Positions 1 through 9,229 of a stretch of DNA of 64,000 nt are shown piece after piece (position 1 is the stretch's first letter; the number at the start of each line of letters is the position of its first letter). The translations under genes were made by a program, and so were the position numbers. Location: NCBI GenBank assembly GCA_900539375.1, contig UQBY01000016.1, positions 17,160-81,159 of the forward strand. The letters are read 5' to 3'. The notes beneath the pieces are model-generated. The model saw nothing but the letters and a program-made list of their open reading frames with translations, did no database searches and was not told the origin of the DNA. This stretch comes from an uncultured Clostridium sp. (GTDB lineage Bacteria; Bacillota; Clostridia; Clostridiales; Clostridiaceae).

Positions 1-566
1 AGTGCTGTTGTTGGTTCATCTAATATAATAATCTTAGGGTCTAATATAAGACTTAAAGCTATTAATACTCTTTGTTTCATACCTCCACTTAATTGATGTG
101 GATAATATTCTAATACATTAGGGTCTAATCTAACATATTTTAAAACCTCTCCTGCTTTTTTTATTATTTCATCTACTGATTTATTAGAATCATGTGCTAA
201 TGCTGTTTCTATAAAATGTTCTTTTATTTTTAGTACTGGATTTAAAGCATTTTGTGCTGCCTGAAATACTGTTGCAATCTCTTTCCATCTATAATTATTA
301 AAATCATTAGTATCTAAAGCAAGTAAGTCTATCTTCTTTCCATTTTCATAATAATAAACCTCTCCTCCAACTATTTTTCCAGGAGTATTTACAAGATTTA
401 ATATTCCAGAGGCAAGAGTGGATTTACCACTTCCACTCTCACCAATTATTCCAACAACTTCATTTTCATATATAGTAAATGAAACATTATCACAAGCTCT
501 TAAATTTCCATTCTTTAAAAAGAATTCTATTTCAAGATTTTTAACCTCTATTAATGGCTTTTTCAT
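1..566 (-). CDS. oppD: Opp/Dpp-type ABC transporter ATP-binding protein (partial, 3' end outside window)
   Basis: Reading from the ATG at 566 gives an ABC ATPase of the peptide/nickel (OppD/DppD) subfamily. Visible motifs are Walker A GESGSGKS, signature LSGGMKQR and Walker B IIILDEPTTAL. The frame runs off the window edge just after Walker B, so the switch histidine and the family C-terminal oligonucleotide-binding region are not seen. The start is supported by AGGAGG 5-10 bases upstream, directly after the stop of the permease gene. It energises the importer encoded by the three upstream genes. An OppF partner probably follows outside the window. Certain at family level; the substrate is not determined by sequence. 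Confidence 0.93.
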   Translation of the reverse strand, partial: MKKPLIEVKNLEIEFFLKNGNLRACDNVSFTIYENEVVGIIGESGSGKSTLASGILNLVNTPGKIVGGEVYYYENGKKIDLLALDTNDFNNYRWKEIATVFQAAQNALNPVLKIKEHFIETALAHDSNKSVDEIIKKAGEVLKYVRLDPNVLEYYPHQLSGGMKQRVLIALSLILDPKIIILDEPTTA

Positions 567-579
567 AATCCTTTTCCTC

Positions 580-1491
580 CTATCTACGTAATCTTGGATT
601 CATAGCTTCATCTAATCCATTAGCAAAGAAATAACATCCTAATTGGAATAAAACTATACCCATAATTGGAGTCATAAAGTAAACTATAGGACCAAATCCA
701 CCATATAATACTGATGATTGAGACATAGCCATTTGTATCATCATGCCCCAATGACTTCCCTTAAATGGAACTAATCCTAATATCATTAAAGAAACTGAAG
801 TCATTATTGCACCTTTCATTATTGAAATAAAATTTATTGCTATAAATGAAGTTATATTAGGAATAACATCCTTCATTATTATGTTAAAAGTGCTTATTCC
901 CATTATTCTACTTGCTTCAATAAAATCTTTATTTCTTATTACTAAAACTTGAGACCTAATTGCTTTTGCAAGACCTGCCCAAGACCATAAACTTAAAACT
1001 AATCCAAATAACACATCATTACTTACGTTAATTACCATTGATAAAACCATTGTTACTGGTAATGTTGGCATTGTTAAAACTATGTCTGTTATTAACATTA
1101 ATATAGTATCTACCTTTCCACCAATAAGGCCTGCTGTTATACCTATTCCACAAGCAAATATTATTGCAAATACTGCTGCATAAAAAGCAACTAATAAAAC
1201 TGACCTTGACCCAGTTACAAATAATGCAAATATATCTCTTCCTGCATAGTCTGTTCCAAGCCAATGTTCTGATGATGGTGCTTGTAATCTATTAACATAA
1301 TTAGATTTAGGAGCATCTATAATCATTGGTCCAAAAATTGCTAAGGCTAAAAAGAATACTAATATTAAGAATCCTATTCTTGCCATTTTGTTTCTCCAAA
1401 TTACTTCGAAAAATTCTTTTAAGCCTGATAAAAAGGAACCTTCCTTTTCAAATATTTCTGTTTTTTTATTTAAAGATTTAGCTTTACTCAT
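580..1491 (-). CDS. oppC: Opp/Dpp-type ABC transporter permease (OppC-like)
   Basis: 303-residue inner-membrane permease. There is a cytoplasmic N-terminal stretch, a first membrane segment near residues 40-60 (IGFLILVFFLALAIFGPMI), the conserved LGTDYAGRDI motif of the OppC N-terminal domain, and an EAA loop near EASRIMGISTFNIIMKDVIPN that contacts the ATPase. It pairs with the OppB-like permease three bases upstream to form the channel of an SBP-family-5 importer. Length and domain order are normal for OppC/DppC. It is tightly packed in the oppA-B-C-D operon. Confidence 0.92.
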   Translation of the reverse strand: MSKAKSLNKKTEIFEKEGSFLSGLKEFFEVIWRNKMARIGFLILVFFLALAIFGPMIIDAPKSNYVNRLQAPSSEHWLGTDYAGRDIFALFVTGSRSVLLVAFYAAVFAIIFACGIGITAGLIGGKVDTILMLITDIVLTMPTLPVTMVLSMVINVSNDVLFGLVLSLWSWAGLAKAIRSQVLVIRNKDFIEASRIMGISTFNIIMKDVIPNITSFIAINFISIMKGAIMTSVSLMILGLVPFKGSHWGMMIQMAMSQSSVLYGGFGPIVYFMTPIMGIVLFQLGCYFFANGLDEAMNPRLRR

Positions 1492-1494
1492 ATA

Positions 1495-2469
1495 TTATTT
1501 CTCCCTTAACCTTGGATTTAGTCTGGTATTTAAAAACTCTGCAATTAATCCAGAAATTAATACCATAACTATTATCATAAGAAACATTCCTTGCATAAGT
1601 GGGTAATCTCTTCTTGAAATAGCTGTTGTTAAATAATACCCAACTCCAGGATATACAAATAAATTTTCAATTAGTGGAGAACCACCAAACATCATACCAA
1701 AAGATATTGCAACACTTGTAACCATTGGAAGCATTGCATTTCTTCCTAAATAGCTAAATATTATACGTTTATTTGAAATTCCTCTTGCTTTTGCATAGTT
1801 TATGTAATCTTCACCTAAAACTGATAAACAATTTGCCTTCATTCCCATTATCCATCCTGCAAGAGTTGTTAAAAAGTAAGAAAATATTGGAAGTGCTGCA
1901 TGACTTAATACACTACCTATAAAAGCTAAATTAAATCCTGGTGTTACATTTGAACTATAAGCTCCCTTTGATGGAAAAATTCCAAGGGTAAGTGAAAATA
2001 GTAATACTAATAAATATGCTACTATATAATCTGGAATAGAACCTACTATAGCTTGGTATCCAGTTATAACTCCATCTAATAATTTGCTCCTTTTCCATGC
2101 TACATAAATTCCTAAAATTACTCCTACCATAAATGAGAGGAATAAAGATATTGAACAAACAAGTAAAGTCCATGGAAGTGCACCTAAAACTATTTTTGAA
2201 ACTGACTCTTTAAATGCCATTGATTGTCCTAAGTTACCTGAAGCTATTCCTTTTACATAGGTAGTGAATCTTTGTAATATTGGAACATCTGGGTCATAAT
2301 TTAAAGCTATTTTTGCTTTTGCATATGCTTGGTCATATCCTAATTGTCCTGTTTTCATATATTCTTGAGTTAATGTTTCTACAGGGTCTCCTGGCATTGC
2401 TTGTATAACAAAAAATATTAATAATAAAGAAGTTAACATTGTTAAAATGCATGTTAGTACTTTTTTCAT
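1495..2469 (-). CDS. oppB: Opp/Dpp-type ABC transporter permease (OppB-like)
   Basis: 324-residue permease with an N-terminal membrane helix, a long extracellular loop containing PGDPVETL, and an EAA loop (YINYAKARGISNKRIIFSYLGRN) characteristic of OppB/DppB. It has about six predicted membrane segments. The start is backed by GAGGTGA upstream. It sits between oppA and oppC in one minus-strand operon and is the second half of the translocation pore. Confidence 0.92.
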   Translation of the reverse strand: MKKVLTCILTMLTSLLLIFFVIQAMPGDPVETLTQEYMKTGQLGYDQAYAKAKIALNYDPDVPILQRFTTYVKGIASGNLGQSMAFKESVSKIVLGALPWTLLVCSISLFLSFMVGVILGIYVAWKRSKLLDGVITGYQAIVGSIPDYIVAYLLVLLFSLTLGIFPSKGAYSSNVTPGFNLAFIGSVLSHAALPIFSYFLTTLAGWIMGMKANCLSVLGEDYINYAKARGISNKRIIFSYLGRNAMLPMVTSVAISFGMMFGGSPLIENLFVYPGVGYYLTTAISRRDYPLMQGMFLMIIVMVLISGLIAEFLNTRLNPRLREK

Positions 2470-2544
2470 TTATAAATTCACCTCTATTTTTAAAGTATGG
2501 AGTTGTTACTTTTTTAAGTAACAACTCTCTTTATGTAAACTATA

Positions 2545-4437
2545 TTATTTTACATAATATAATTTTCCATCTCTTAATGTCTTTGCTAAAATTTCATTTG
2601 TTGTACCTGACCAATAGAAGTTACTTAATTGTTTTCCTGTTTCTGCTTCAGCCATTGAAAGTTTTGGATTATGAATTCTATATATATAATATTTTTCTGT
2701 TACAGGTATAAACCATACATTATCATTAAATAACTTGGCAAACTTTTCTGTTAATTTTGTTACTTCTTCATCACTAGATGCATTAAATAAACTATCTAAT
2801 TCATTTGAGAAATTAAAATCTTCTCCTGTTACTTCATCTTTAAATACTACATCTCCACTTGTTGGGAAGTCTAAGTTCATTCCTCTTTGACCATACCACC
2901 ATAATCCATAATAAGCTTCATATGGATGTTGTGTTGCTGTAGCTGATGCAAATCCATCTACTGTCATATTACCTTGTCCTGATGTACAATAATCATTGTA
3001 GGCAGCTGCTTCCTTTGAAGTATAACTTGCATTTAACCCAAATTCATTTAACATATTAGCTGCAGCTTCTCCCATTACCACATATGCTGGATATTCACCA
3101 ACTCCTGCAATTACTATCTCTGGGCTTTCTCCCTTTGCATCAACCCATTTTTCACCTTTTTTGCTCCAACCAGCTGCCTTTAAACATTCTTCAGCTTTTT
3201 CATAATTTGAATCATAATTGTTTAATGTACTTAAAAAGTCTTTGCTTAAATATTTATCTCTAATTGATGGTGGAAGTCCTACTGCATATTCATCACCTTT
3301 AACCATACCTGGTTCAGAAACTGGAGCAATTTGTTCTGTATCAATTATGTAAGCAATAGCTTTTCTAACATTTACATCATCAGTTGGATAATTTTTAGTA
3401 TTCATTTCAAATCCTAAAGAACTAAATTCTGGAACTACCATTTGTCTTATTGTATCTGCATTCTTTTCTGCAACCTTTTGTGCCATATCTGGAGATAAGC
3501 CAGTTCCTTCTGCATCATAATCACCATTAGATACTGCAAGGGCTGTAGATTCTGTACTTGTTGGTCTTATACCTTTAATTTTTTCTATATATAATGGAAT
3601 TCTATAATATGGATTTTGTTCAAATATAATTTCTGCTGAAGTCATTGATTTTGGAACATAAGGTCCTGAACACTTAATACTCATTAAATCTGGTAGATAA
3701 TTATTAAAATCTGCTGTAGCTTGTGAAACCTTTAAATCTGCATCCTTTGTAAATTTGTAAAGTCCATTTTCATCTAATTCTCTTCCACTTTCACAAGCTT
3801 CTTGTAATACACTTGAGAATTTTCCATAGTCTGATGCTGGATATTTCATTGAAGTTTTTAATATATATGAAAGTAATAATTCAGCATCATTTATATATTT
3901 TATTTCTACAGTTAAATCATCTACTTTAGTTACCTTTTCAGCATGAGTAGCTATTTTGTTCATTGTCATTTCTAAGAATAAAGTACATAATAAATCATCT
4001 GAAGTTATTTGACTTCCATCACTCCATTTAATATCATCTCTTAATTTTAAAGTTAAAACATTTCCAGTAAAATCATAGCTTTCTAATAGTGATGGTTTAA
4101 AAGTTTTTTCAGGTTGTGAACTATAATCGCATAAATAATCATATATAAGAGGTTGCATTGACCAATCTGGTCCACCATTTACAGCTGGATTTCCATTACA
4201 AGCTGGAGCTGGAGTAAATGAAACCATTGTACTTAAAACTGTTCCTTTACTATCTGCCTTTTCACCATCAAGTTTTGCATTTGTTAATTTTGTTTTTACA
4301 CTTATAACTGAATCTAATATATTTTGTGAAGATGATGAATTGTTATTGTTACTTGAGCCACATGCTACTAAAGATGTTGTAGCTAGGGATAATATTAATA
4401 CTGTTGATATAATTCCTTTTAGCTTATTTTTTTTCAT
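2545..4437 (-). CDS. oppA: Extracellular solute-binding lipoprotein, family 5 (OppA/DppA-like)
   Basis: 630-residue lipoprotein. The signal peptide ends in a lipobox SLVAC (cysteine near residue 26), followed by a serine/asparagine-rich linker and an SBP_bac_5 fold (LRDDIKWSDGSQIT, then FEQNPYYR, and VRKAIAYIID, a signature of the family). It captures the ligand outside the membrane for the oppBCD importer. Family-5 binding proteins carry peptides, but some carry oligosaccharides; the alpha-galactosidase gene 300 bases upstream on the same strand makes an alpha-galactoside ligand worth considering. That substrate assignment is inference. Confidence 0.9.
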   Translation of the reverse strand: MKKNKLKGIISTVLILSLATTSLVACGSSNNNNSSSSQNILDSVISVKTKLTNAKLDGEKADSKGTVLSTMVSFTPAPACNGNPAVNGGPDWSMQPLIYDYLCDYSSQPEKTFKPSLLESYDFTGNVLTLKLRDDIKWSDGSQITSDDLLCTLFLEMTMNKIATHAEKVTKVDDLTVEIKYINDAELLLSYILKTSMKYPASDYGKFSSVLQEACESGRELDENGLYKFTKDADLKVSQATADFNNYLPDLMSIKCSGPYVPKSMTSAEIIFEQNPYYRIPLYIEKIKGIRPTSTESTALAVSNGDYDAEGTGLSPDMAQKVAEKNADTIRQMVVPEFSSLGFEMNTKNYPTDDVNVRKAIAYIIDTEQIAPVSEPGMVKGDEYAVGLPPSIRDKYLSKDFLSTLNNYDSNYEKAEECLKAAGWSKKGEKWVDAKGESPEIVIAGVGEYPAYVVMGEAAANMLNEFGLNASYTSKEAAAYNDYCTSGQGNMTVDGFASATATQHPYEAYYGLWWYGQRGMNLDFPTSGDVVFKDEVTGEDFNFSNELDSLFNASSDEEVTKLTEKFAKLFNDNVWFIPVTEKYYIYRIHNPKLSMAEAETGKQLSNFYWSGTTNEILAKTLRDGKLYYVK

Positions 4438-4510
4438 AAAAATTCCTCCAAAGTATGTTTTTTATTGTCTTATCTCGACATATTATTTTCTGTTTTTTCT
4501 CTATGGCTTA

Positions 4511-4547
4511 AGTATATATTTAATATTTTTTCATGTAAACGATGTTA
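4511..4547 (-). promoter_or_regulatory. oppA operon promoter with overlapping cre-like site
   Basis: On the minus strand TTTACA (4539-4534) is followed after 17 bases by TATACT (4516-4511), a good housekeeping promoter. TGTAAACGATGTTA (4534-4547, plus strand) matches the CcpA cre consensus TGWAANCGNTNWCA at all but one position and covers the -35. This implies catabolite repression of the importer, supporting a sugar rather than peptide role. CTTAAG-containing AT arms at 4507-4519 and 4570-4583 flank it as an inverted repeat of unknown meaning. Confidence 0.55.
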
Positions 4548-4649
4548 CACATAAACAATTATTATCGTATATATATCTTAAGTTTTGTTTATTAAAAGTC
4601 TTTAATTTAATAAAAAAAGCATAGTGAATATATAATTTCCTATAGAATT

Positions 4650-4722
4650 AAAAAAGTGTGAAATCACCACTTTTATAGCTCTTTAAAAAAGAGTAATGTA
4701 GTAAAATTTCACACTTTTTATA
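4650..4722 (-). terminator. Terminator of the first alpha-galactosidase gene
   Basis: A perfect 14-base inverted repeat, AAAAAGTGTGAAAT at 4651-4664 and its complement at 4706-4719. The roughly 41-base intervening segment itself contains a smaller hairpin (CTCTTT/AAAGAG). Read on the minus strand the structure ends in CACACTTTTT, a U-tail. It lies immediately 3' of the GH36 gene. Confidence 0.75.
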
Positions 4723-4743
4723 TAAATATGAGTAAACGCAAAT

Positions 4744-6921
4744 TTATTTATTTTTTAATTTAAAGTGAATTAATTTTCCACTATAATCTCCATATAAATC
4801 AATATTAATTCCTGCATACATTAAAGCTCTACCTGAAAATACTTCATTAGTTTCTTCATTTATGTATAAAGAATTTTCTTCTAATCCTTTAAGTTTTATT
4901 CTTCTACTATGATAATTTGGTCTTCCTAAAACTTGTATACAAGTTACTAATACTTCACTTTTATCTTTTGAAATTACAGACCAACAATCAAAATCATTAT
5001 TTTCAGAGAAATTAGAAATTCTATAATAATCCCCTGTTCTAATTAATTCATTATATTTATTGTACATTTCTATTTGCTTTGGTATAGTATTTCTATCCTT
5101 TTCTGATATTTTAGTTATATCTAATTCATATCCAAAAGTACCTGCTAATGCTACATATCCTCTAGTTTCAAAAGGTGTAGTTCTTCCAACTGTATGGTTT
5201 GGGCAATCACTTACATGGGCACCTATACAAGAAAGAGGATATACCATAGCTGTTCCTTCTTGAATCTTTAATCTTTCTATTGCATCAGTATCATCTGAAC
5301 ACCATATTTGAGGACTATAATATAACATTCCAGGGTCAAATCTAGCCCCACCACCAGAACAATTTTCTAATAATATATTAGGAAAATCTTTTGTAAGTCT
5401 ATCCATCATATAATAAACAGCTAAAACATATCTATGGAATATCTCTCCATTATTTTCTCCACCTAAATCTGTAAGCTGTCTGTTCATATCCCATTTAACA
5501 TAGGTTATATTAGCACTTGAAAGAACTTTTTTTATACTTTCATATATATAATCACATACTTCTTTTCTAGTTAAATCAAGTACATACTGCTCTCTACATA
5601 AAGCTGGAGTACGGCCTTCTATTTTCATAGCCCAATTAGGATGTTTTTTATATAATTCTGAATCTGGAGATATCATTTCTGGTTCAATCCATATACCAAA
5701 TTCTAATCCTAGCTTATTTACTTCATCTACTAAATACTTTAATCCACCAGTTATTTTTTTCTCATTTACAAACCAATCTCCTAAAGAGGAATTATCACTA
5801 TTACGATGTCCAAACCATCCATCATCCATTACAAGCATTTCAATTCCAACCTTTGAGGCTTCCTTTGCAATAGACAATAATTTTTCTGTATTAAAATCAA
5901 AATATGTAGCTTCCCAGTTGTTAATTAAAATAGGACGTTTTTTATCTTTAAATTTTCCTCTTATTAAGTGATTACGATATAAATCATGGAAAGTTCTTGT
6001 CATTTTTCCTATTCCTTTATCAGAATAAACCATTACAACTTCAGGTGCTGTAAATTCCTCATTTTCTTCTAAATTCCAAGAAAAATCTTCTGGATTTATA
6101 CCCATTACAACTCTTGTAGTATCAAATTGACATCCTTCTGCTTGTGCAAAAAAGTTTCCTGAATAAACAAAATTAAATCCATATACATTTCCATACTCAT
6201 CATTTGCATTTCTATCTAAAACTGCTATAAAAGGATGGTCTTGATGGCTTGATTCTCCTCTTTTACTTGATACTCCTTGTTTTCCATAAATTATTTTTCT
6301 TCTATTTATATGTCTTTCTCTAGCCCAAGAGCCATTAAGAGAAATAAGGTCATAATCTATGCCTTCAAAATCTATACATGTTGATAAAACTTTTGTTAAA
6401 ACTATTTTATTTTTGCTTTTATTCTTTACAGTAACTGCCCTTGTTATAACATCAAGATTTTCAAAAACTGAATATTTTAATATAACTTCTAAGTTTAAAT
6501 CTCTATCAATACATGTTATTTCAAGACTTTCACACTCTTCTTCCTTTCCAAAAGTAGATGGAAGGTCTTTTAAAGGCCTTTTTCCTTTATAAATTTCATA
6601 AGATATATATTCTAACTTACAAGCAGTACTTCCATTTATATCTTTAACAGAAATACAACTTTCTCTATAATCCCCTATTCCATGAGTAGAATATTCTGTT
6701 GGAAAACTGTCATAAAAAGAAACTCTATCTCTATTATTTTTAGATGGAACATATGGTGGTTCATCTATTCTTAATAAGTGGTTCATATTTTCATCATTTA
6801 TTTTTTTTCCAAAGTATGTATGTCCTAAAAATTTTTCATCATCTACTATAGATATAATATAAGATGTATCATTACTATCTAGTTTAAAAGTGTTATATTC
6901 TTTTATAAATTTTATGCTCAT
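4744..6921 (-). CDS. Alpha-galactosidase, GH36
   Basis: 725-residue cytoplasmic enzyme (no signal peptide) hydrolysing terminal alpha-1,6-galactose from melibiose/raffinose-type sugars. It has the N-terminal beta-sandwich and (beta/alpha)8 barrel of bacterial GH36. The nucleophile aspartate is in VKWDMNRQ (about D478) and the acid/base aspartate in the CSDDTDA motif (about D543), with CSGGGARFDPGMLYYSPQIW between. Also visible are NNWEATYFDF and GIWIEPEMISPDS, typical of the family. The start is supported by AAAGGAG upstream. It is a paralogue of the gene at 56937-59156. It lies upstream of an Opp-type importer on the same strand but has its own terminator. Confidence 0.95.
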   Translation of the reverse strand: MSIKFIKEYNTFKLDSNDTSYIISIVDDEKFLGHTYFGKKINDENMNHLLRIDEPPYVPSKNNRDRVSFYDSFPTEYSTHGIGDYRESCISVKDINGSTACKLEYISYEIYKGKRPLKDLPSTFGKEEECESLEITCIDRDLNLEVILKYSVFENLDVITRAVTVKNKSKNKIVLTKVLSTCIDFEGIDYDLISLNGSWARERHINRRKIIYGKQGVSSKRGESSHQDHPFIAVLDRNANDEYGNVYGFNFVYSGNFFAQAEGCQFDTTRVVMGINPEDFSWNLEENEEFTAPEVVMVYSDKGIGKMTRTFHDLYRNHLIRGKFKDKKRPILINNWEATYFDFNTEKLLSIAKEASKVGIEMLVMDDGWFGHRNSDNSSLGDWFVNEKKITGGLKYLVDEVNKLGLEFGIWIEPEMISPDSELYKKHPNWAMKIEGRTPALCREQYVLDLTRKEVCDYIYESIKKVLSSANITYVKWDMNRQLTDLGGENNGEIFHRYVLAVYYMMDRLTKDFPNILLENCSGGGARFDPGMLYYSPQIWCSDDTDAIERLKIQEGTAMVYPLSCIGAHVSDCPNHTVGRTTPFETRGYVALAGTFGYELDITKISEKDRNTIPKQIEMYNKYNELIRTGDYYRISNFSENNDFDCWSVISKDKSEVLVTCIQVLGRPNYHSRRIKLKGLEENSLYINEETNEVFSGRALMYAGINIDLYGDYSGKLIHFKLKNK

Positions 6922-7023
6922 AAATTTTTAACTCCTTTAATATATTTTTTTAAAACCTTTACTTTAATTTTAAATTAATCTATTTATGATTTTTTATCAA
7001 CAAAATACACTAACAAAAGATTA

Positions 7024-7038
7024 TTTGTTGTAACAACG
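7024..7038. promoter_or_regulatory. Palindrome GTTGTAACAAC between alpha-galactosidase and moxR
   Basis: The 11-base sequence at 7027-7037 is a perfect palindrome around one central base, lying in the divergent gap between the GH36 gene (minus) and the MoxR operon (plus). It could be an operator for either gene. No regulator for it can be named, and such a short AT-rich palindrome may be chance. Confidence 0.25.
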
Positions 7039-7126
7039 TATATTTTGTATATTATTTATTTAAATAAACTAATTTTTATATAGTATAATTGTTATAACTA
7101 AAAAATTTAACTTAAGAGGTGTTATT

Positions 7127-8080
7127 ATGGAACTAAAGGAAATACAAGAAATTACATCAAAAATAAAAGAAAATGTTAATAAAATAATAATTGGGAAATC
7201 TCAAGTTATTGATTTAATTTTAACTTCTATTTTAGCAGGAGGACATGTCCTTTTAGAAGATACACCAGGTACTGGTAAAACTGTTCTTGCTAAATCTATT
7301 GCAAAGTCTATTAACTCAAATTTTAAACGAATACAATTTACTCCAGACCTTCTTCCTTCTGATATTACTGGATTAAATATCTTTAATCAAAAGGAAAATC
7401 AATTTACTTTTATTAAAGGTCCTATATTTACTAATATTCTTTTAGCTGATGAAATAAATCGTGCTACTCCTAGAACTCAATCAAGTCTTTTAGAATCTAT
7501 GGAAGAAAAACAAATAACAACTGATGGTACAACTAGATATTTAGAAAAACCTTTTTTAGTTATTGCTACTCAAAATCCAATAGAAACAGCTGGAACATTT
7601 CCTCTTCCTGAAGCCCAACTTGATAGATTTATGATGCAGTTAAATATGGGCTATCCAACAGAAAATGAAGAACTTGAAATTATAAATAGATTTATATCTG
7701 ACAATCCATTAGAAAAAGTTAATGCTGTATGTAATAAAGAAAATATTATAGAAATGCAAAATCTAATTTCTACTGTTTTTGTTCATAATTCTATACGAAA
7801 TTATATAGTTAATATTGTACAAGCTACTCGTAAAAATTCTTCAATTGCTTTAGGCATAAGTCCAAGAGGAACTTTAGCTCTTCTTAAATCTTCTCAAGTT
7901 TATGCTGCTATTAATGGAAGAAACTATGTTATTCCTGATGATGTAAAGTTTCTTGCACCTTTTGTACTTGCCCATAGAATTATTCCATCTAATGGTTTTA
8001 GTAATAGAAAAACTAATGTGGAGTTAATAAATAAATTAGTAAGTGGCATTGAAGTGCCAACAGAAAATTGGGAGAAATAG
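7127..8080 (+). CDS. MoxR family AAA+ ATPase
   Basis: 317-residue AAA+ chaperone-like ATPase. Walker A is EDTPGTGKT near residue 45, Walker B LLADEINRATPR near residue 108, sensor ATQNPIE near residue 148, and the C-terminal lid contains GISPRG. MoxR proteins work with DUF58 and von Willebrand-type partners in protein or cofactor maturation. Here a DUF58 protein follows two bases after the stop codon and a DUF4129-type membrane protein follows that. The biological target is unknown. Confidence 0.93.
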   Translation: MELKEIQEITSKIKENVNKIIIGKSQVIDLILTSILAGGHVLLEDTPGTGKTVLAKSIAKSINSNFKRIQFTPDLLPSDITGLNIFNQKENQFTFIKGPIFTNILLADEINRATPRTQSSLLESMEEKQITTDGTTRYLEKPFLVIATQNPIETAGTFPLPEAQLDRFMMQLNMGYPTENEELEIINRFISDNPLEKVNAVCNKENIIEMQNLISTVFVHNSIRNYIVNIVQATRKNSSIALGISPRGTLALLKSSQVYAAINGRNYVIPDDVKFLAPFVLAHRIIPSNGFSNRKTNVELINKLVSGIEVPTENWEK

Positions 8081-8082
8081 CT

Positions 8083-9228
8083 ATGGATTTTACAGTTATG
8101 AGCCTTTTTGTAATTATAGTAATAGCTATAATTATATATATAATTCAAAATATTGTTTATAAAAAACTTTGGAGTAAAAACTTAGATGTAACCTTAGATT
8201 TTTCTACTAAAAGTGTATCTGAAGGAGATAAAGCTTCATTAATAGAAGTAGTTACAAACAAAAAGAAACTTCCTCTTCCTTCAATTAATATAAAATTTCA
8301 TACATCAAAAAATATTGTTTTTGATGATGATTCAAATTCATCTGTTACAGATAATTATTATAGAAATGATATTTTTAGCATACTAGGAAATCAAAAAATA
8401 ACTAGAACATTAACTTTTACTTGTGAAAAAAGAGGATACTATAAAATAGAATCTGTTGATATCATAGCCTTTAACCTTTTTTTATCACAGTTTTTTGTAA
8501 AGAAAATTAAAAATGACCATAGTAGCATTAATAGCTTATATGTTTATCCTAAAAAAATTTCTATTGAAGATTTTCCTAAAAGCCTTAATTCCTTAATAGG
8601 TTCTTATTTATGTAGAAGAAGCTTAAATGAAGACCCCTTTGAATTTCGTGGAATAAGACAATATGAGCCCTTTGATAACATGAACTCAATAAATTGGAAG
8701 GCTTCTGCTAAAGAAAATACTCTTATGGTTAATGTAAATAACTTTACCTCCTCTCTTAATGTTATGATATTTTTAAATATTACTCCTAATGATGAAGCTG
8801 AAAATATAAAAATTTTAGAAGAAAGTATTAGAATTGCTAGTACTTTAACACAAAAATTTATTCTTTCAAATATTCATGTTTCATTTAAAAGTAATGCTAA
8901 TGATATTTTTACAAACTCTCCTATTTCAATTGAATATGGAGTTGGATTAAATAAAATAAGAGAAGTTGATGAGGCTTTAGCTAGAATTGATTTAAAAAAT
9001 TCCTCTGAAAAGTTTATTTCTTACTTTAAAAATGAAGTTAAAAATAGTAACCAAAATACTTTAACTTTTCTTATTTCAAATTATAGAAAAAAAGATTTAT
9101 GTAACTTTTATGATGAATTAAGCTTTTTAAAGAAAGAATGTTTATGGATAATTCCTTTAGATAAAAATAACAAATTAAATATAGAAGTTAAAAATATAAG
9201 AAATATATTTAAATGGGAGGTAGAATAA
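8083..9228 (+). CDS. DUF58 domain-containing membrane protein
   Basis: 381 residues from the ATG at 8083, preferred over an in-frame TTG at 8068 because GGGAG lies eight bases before the ATG and the gene then starts two bases after moxR stops. One N-terminal membrane helix (about residues 4-25), an extra-membrane beta region, then the DUF58 motif DPFEFRGIRQYEPFD followed by INWKASAK, the hallmark of the family. DUF58 proteins have a von Willebrand-like fold and are encoded next to MoxR. Role unknown. Confidence 0.9.
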   Translation: MDFTVMSLFVIIVIAIIIYIIQNIVYKKLWSKNLDVTLDFSTKSVSEGDKASLIEVVTNKKKLPLPSINIKFHTSKNIVFDDDSNSSVTDNYYRNDIFSILGNQKITRTLTFTCEKRGYYKIESVDIIAFNLFLSQFFVKKIKNDHSSINSLYVYPKKISIEDFPKSLNSLIGSYLCRRSLNEDPFEFRGIRQYEPFDNMNSINWKASAKENTLMVNVNNFTSSLNVMIFLNITPNDEAENIKILEESIRIASTLTQKFILSNIHVSFKSNANDIFTNSPISIEYGVGLNKIREVDEALARIDLKNSSEKFISYFKNEVKNSNQNTLTFLISNYRKKDLCNFYDELSFLKKECLWIIPLDKNNKLNIEVKNIRNIFKWEVE

Positions 9229-9229
9229 A

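Noticed and set aside
4340..4624. Open plus-strand frame across the oppA start and promoter
   Set aside because: It crosses the oppA signal-peptide region and the promoter in antisense, with no ribosome site or recognisable protein features.
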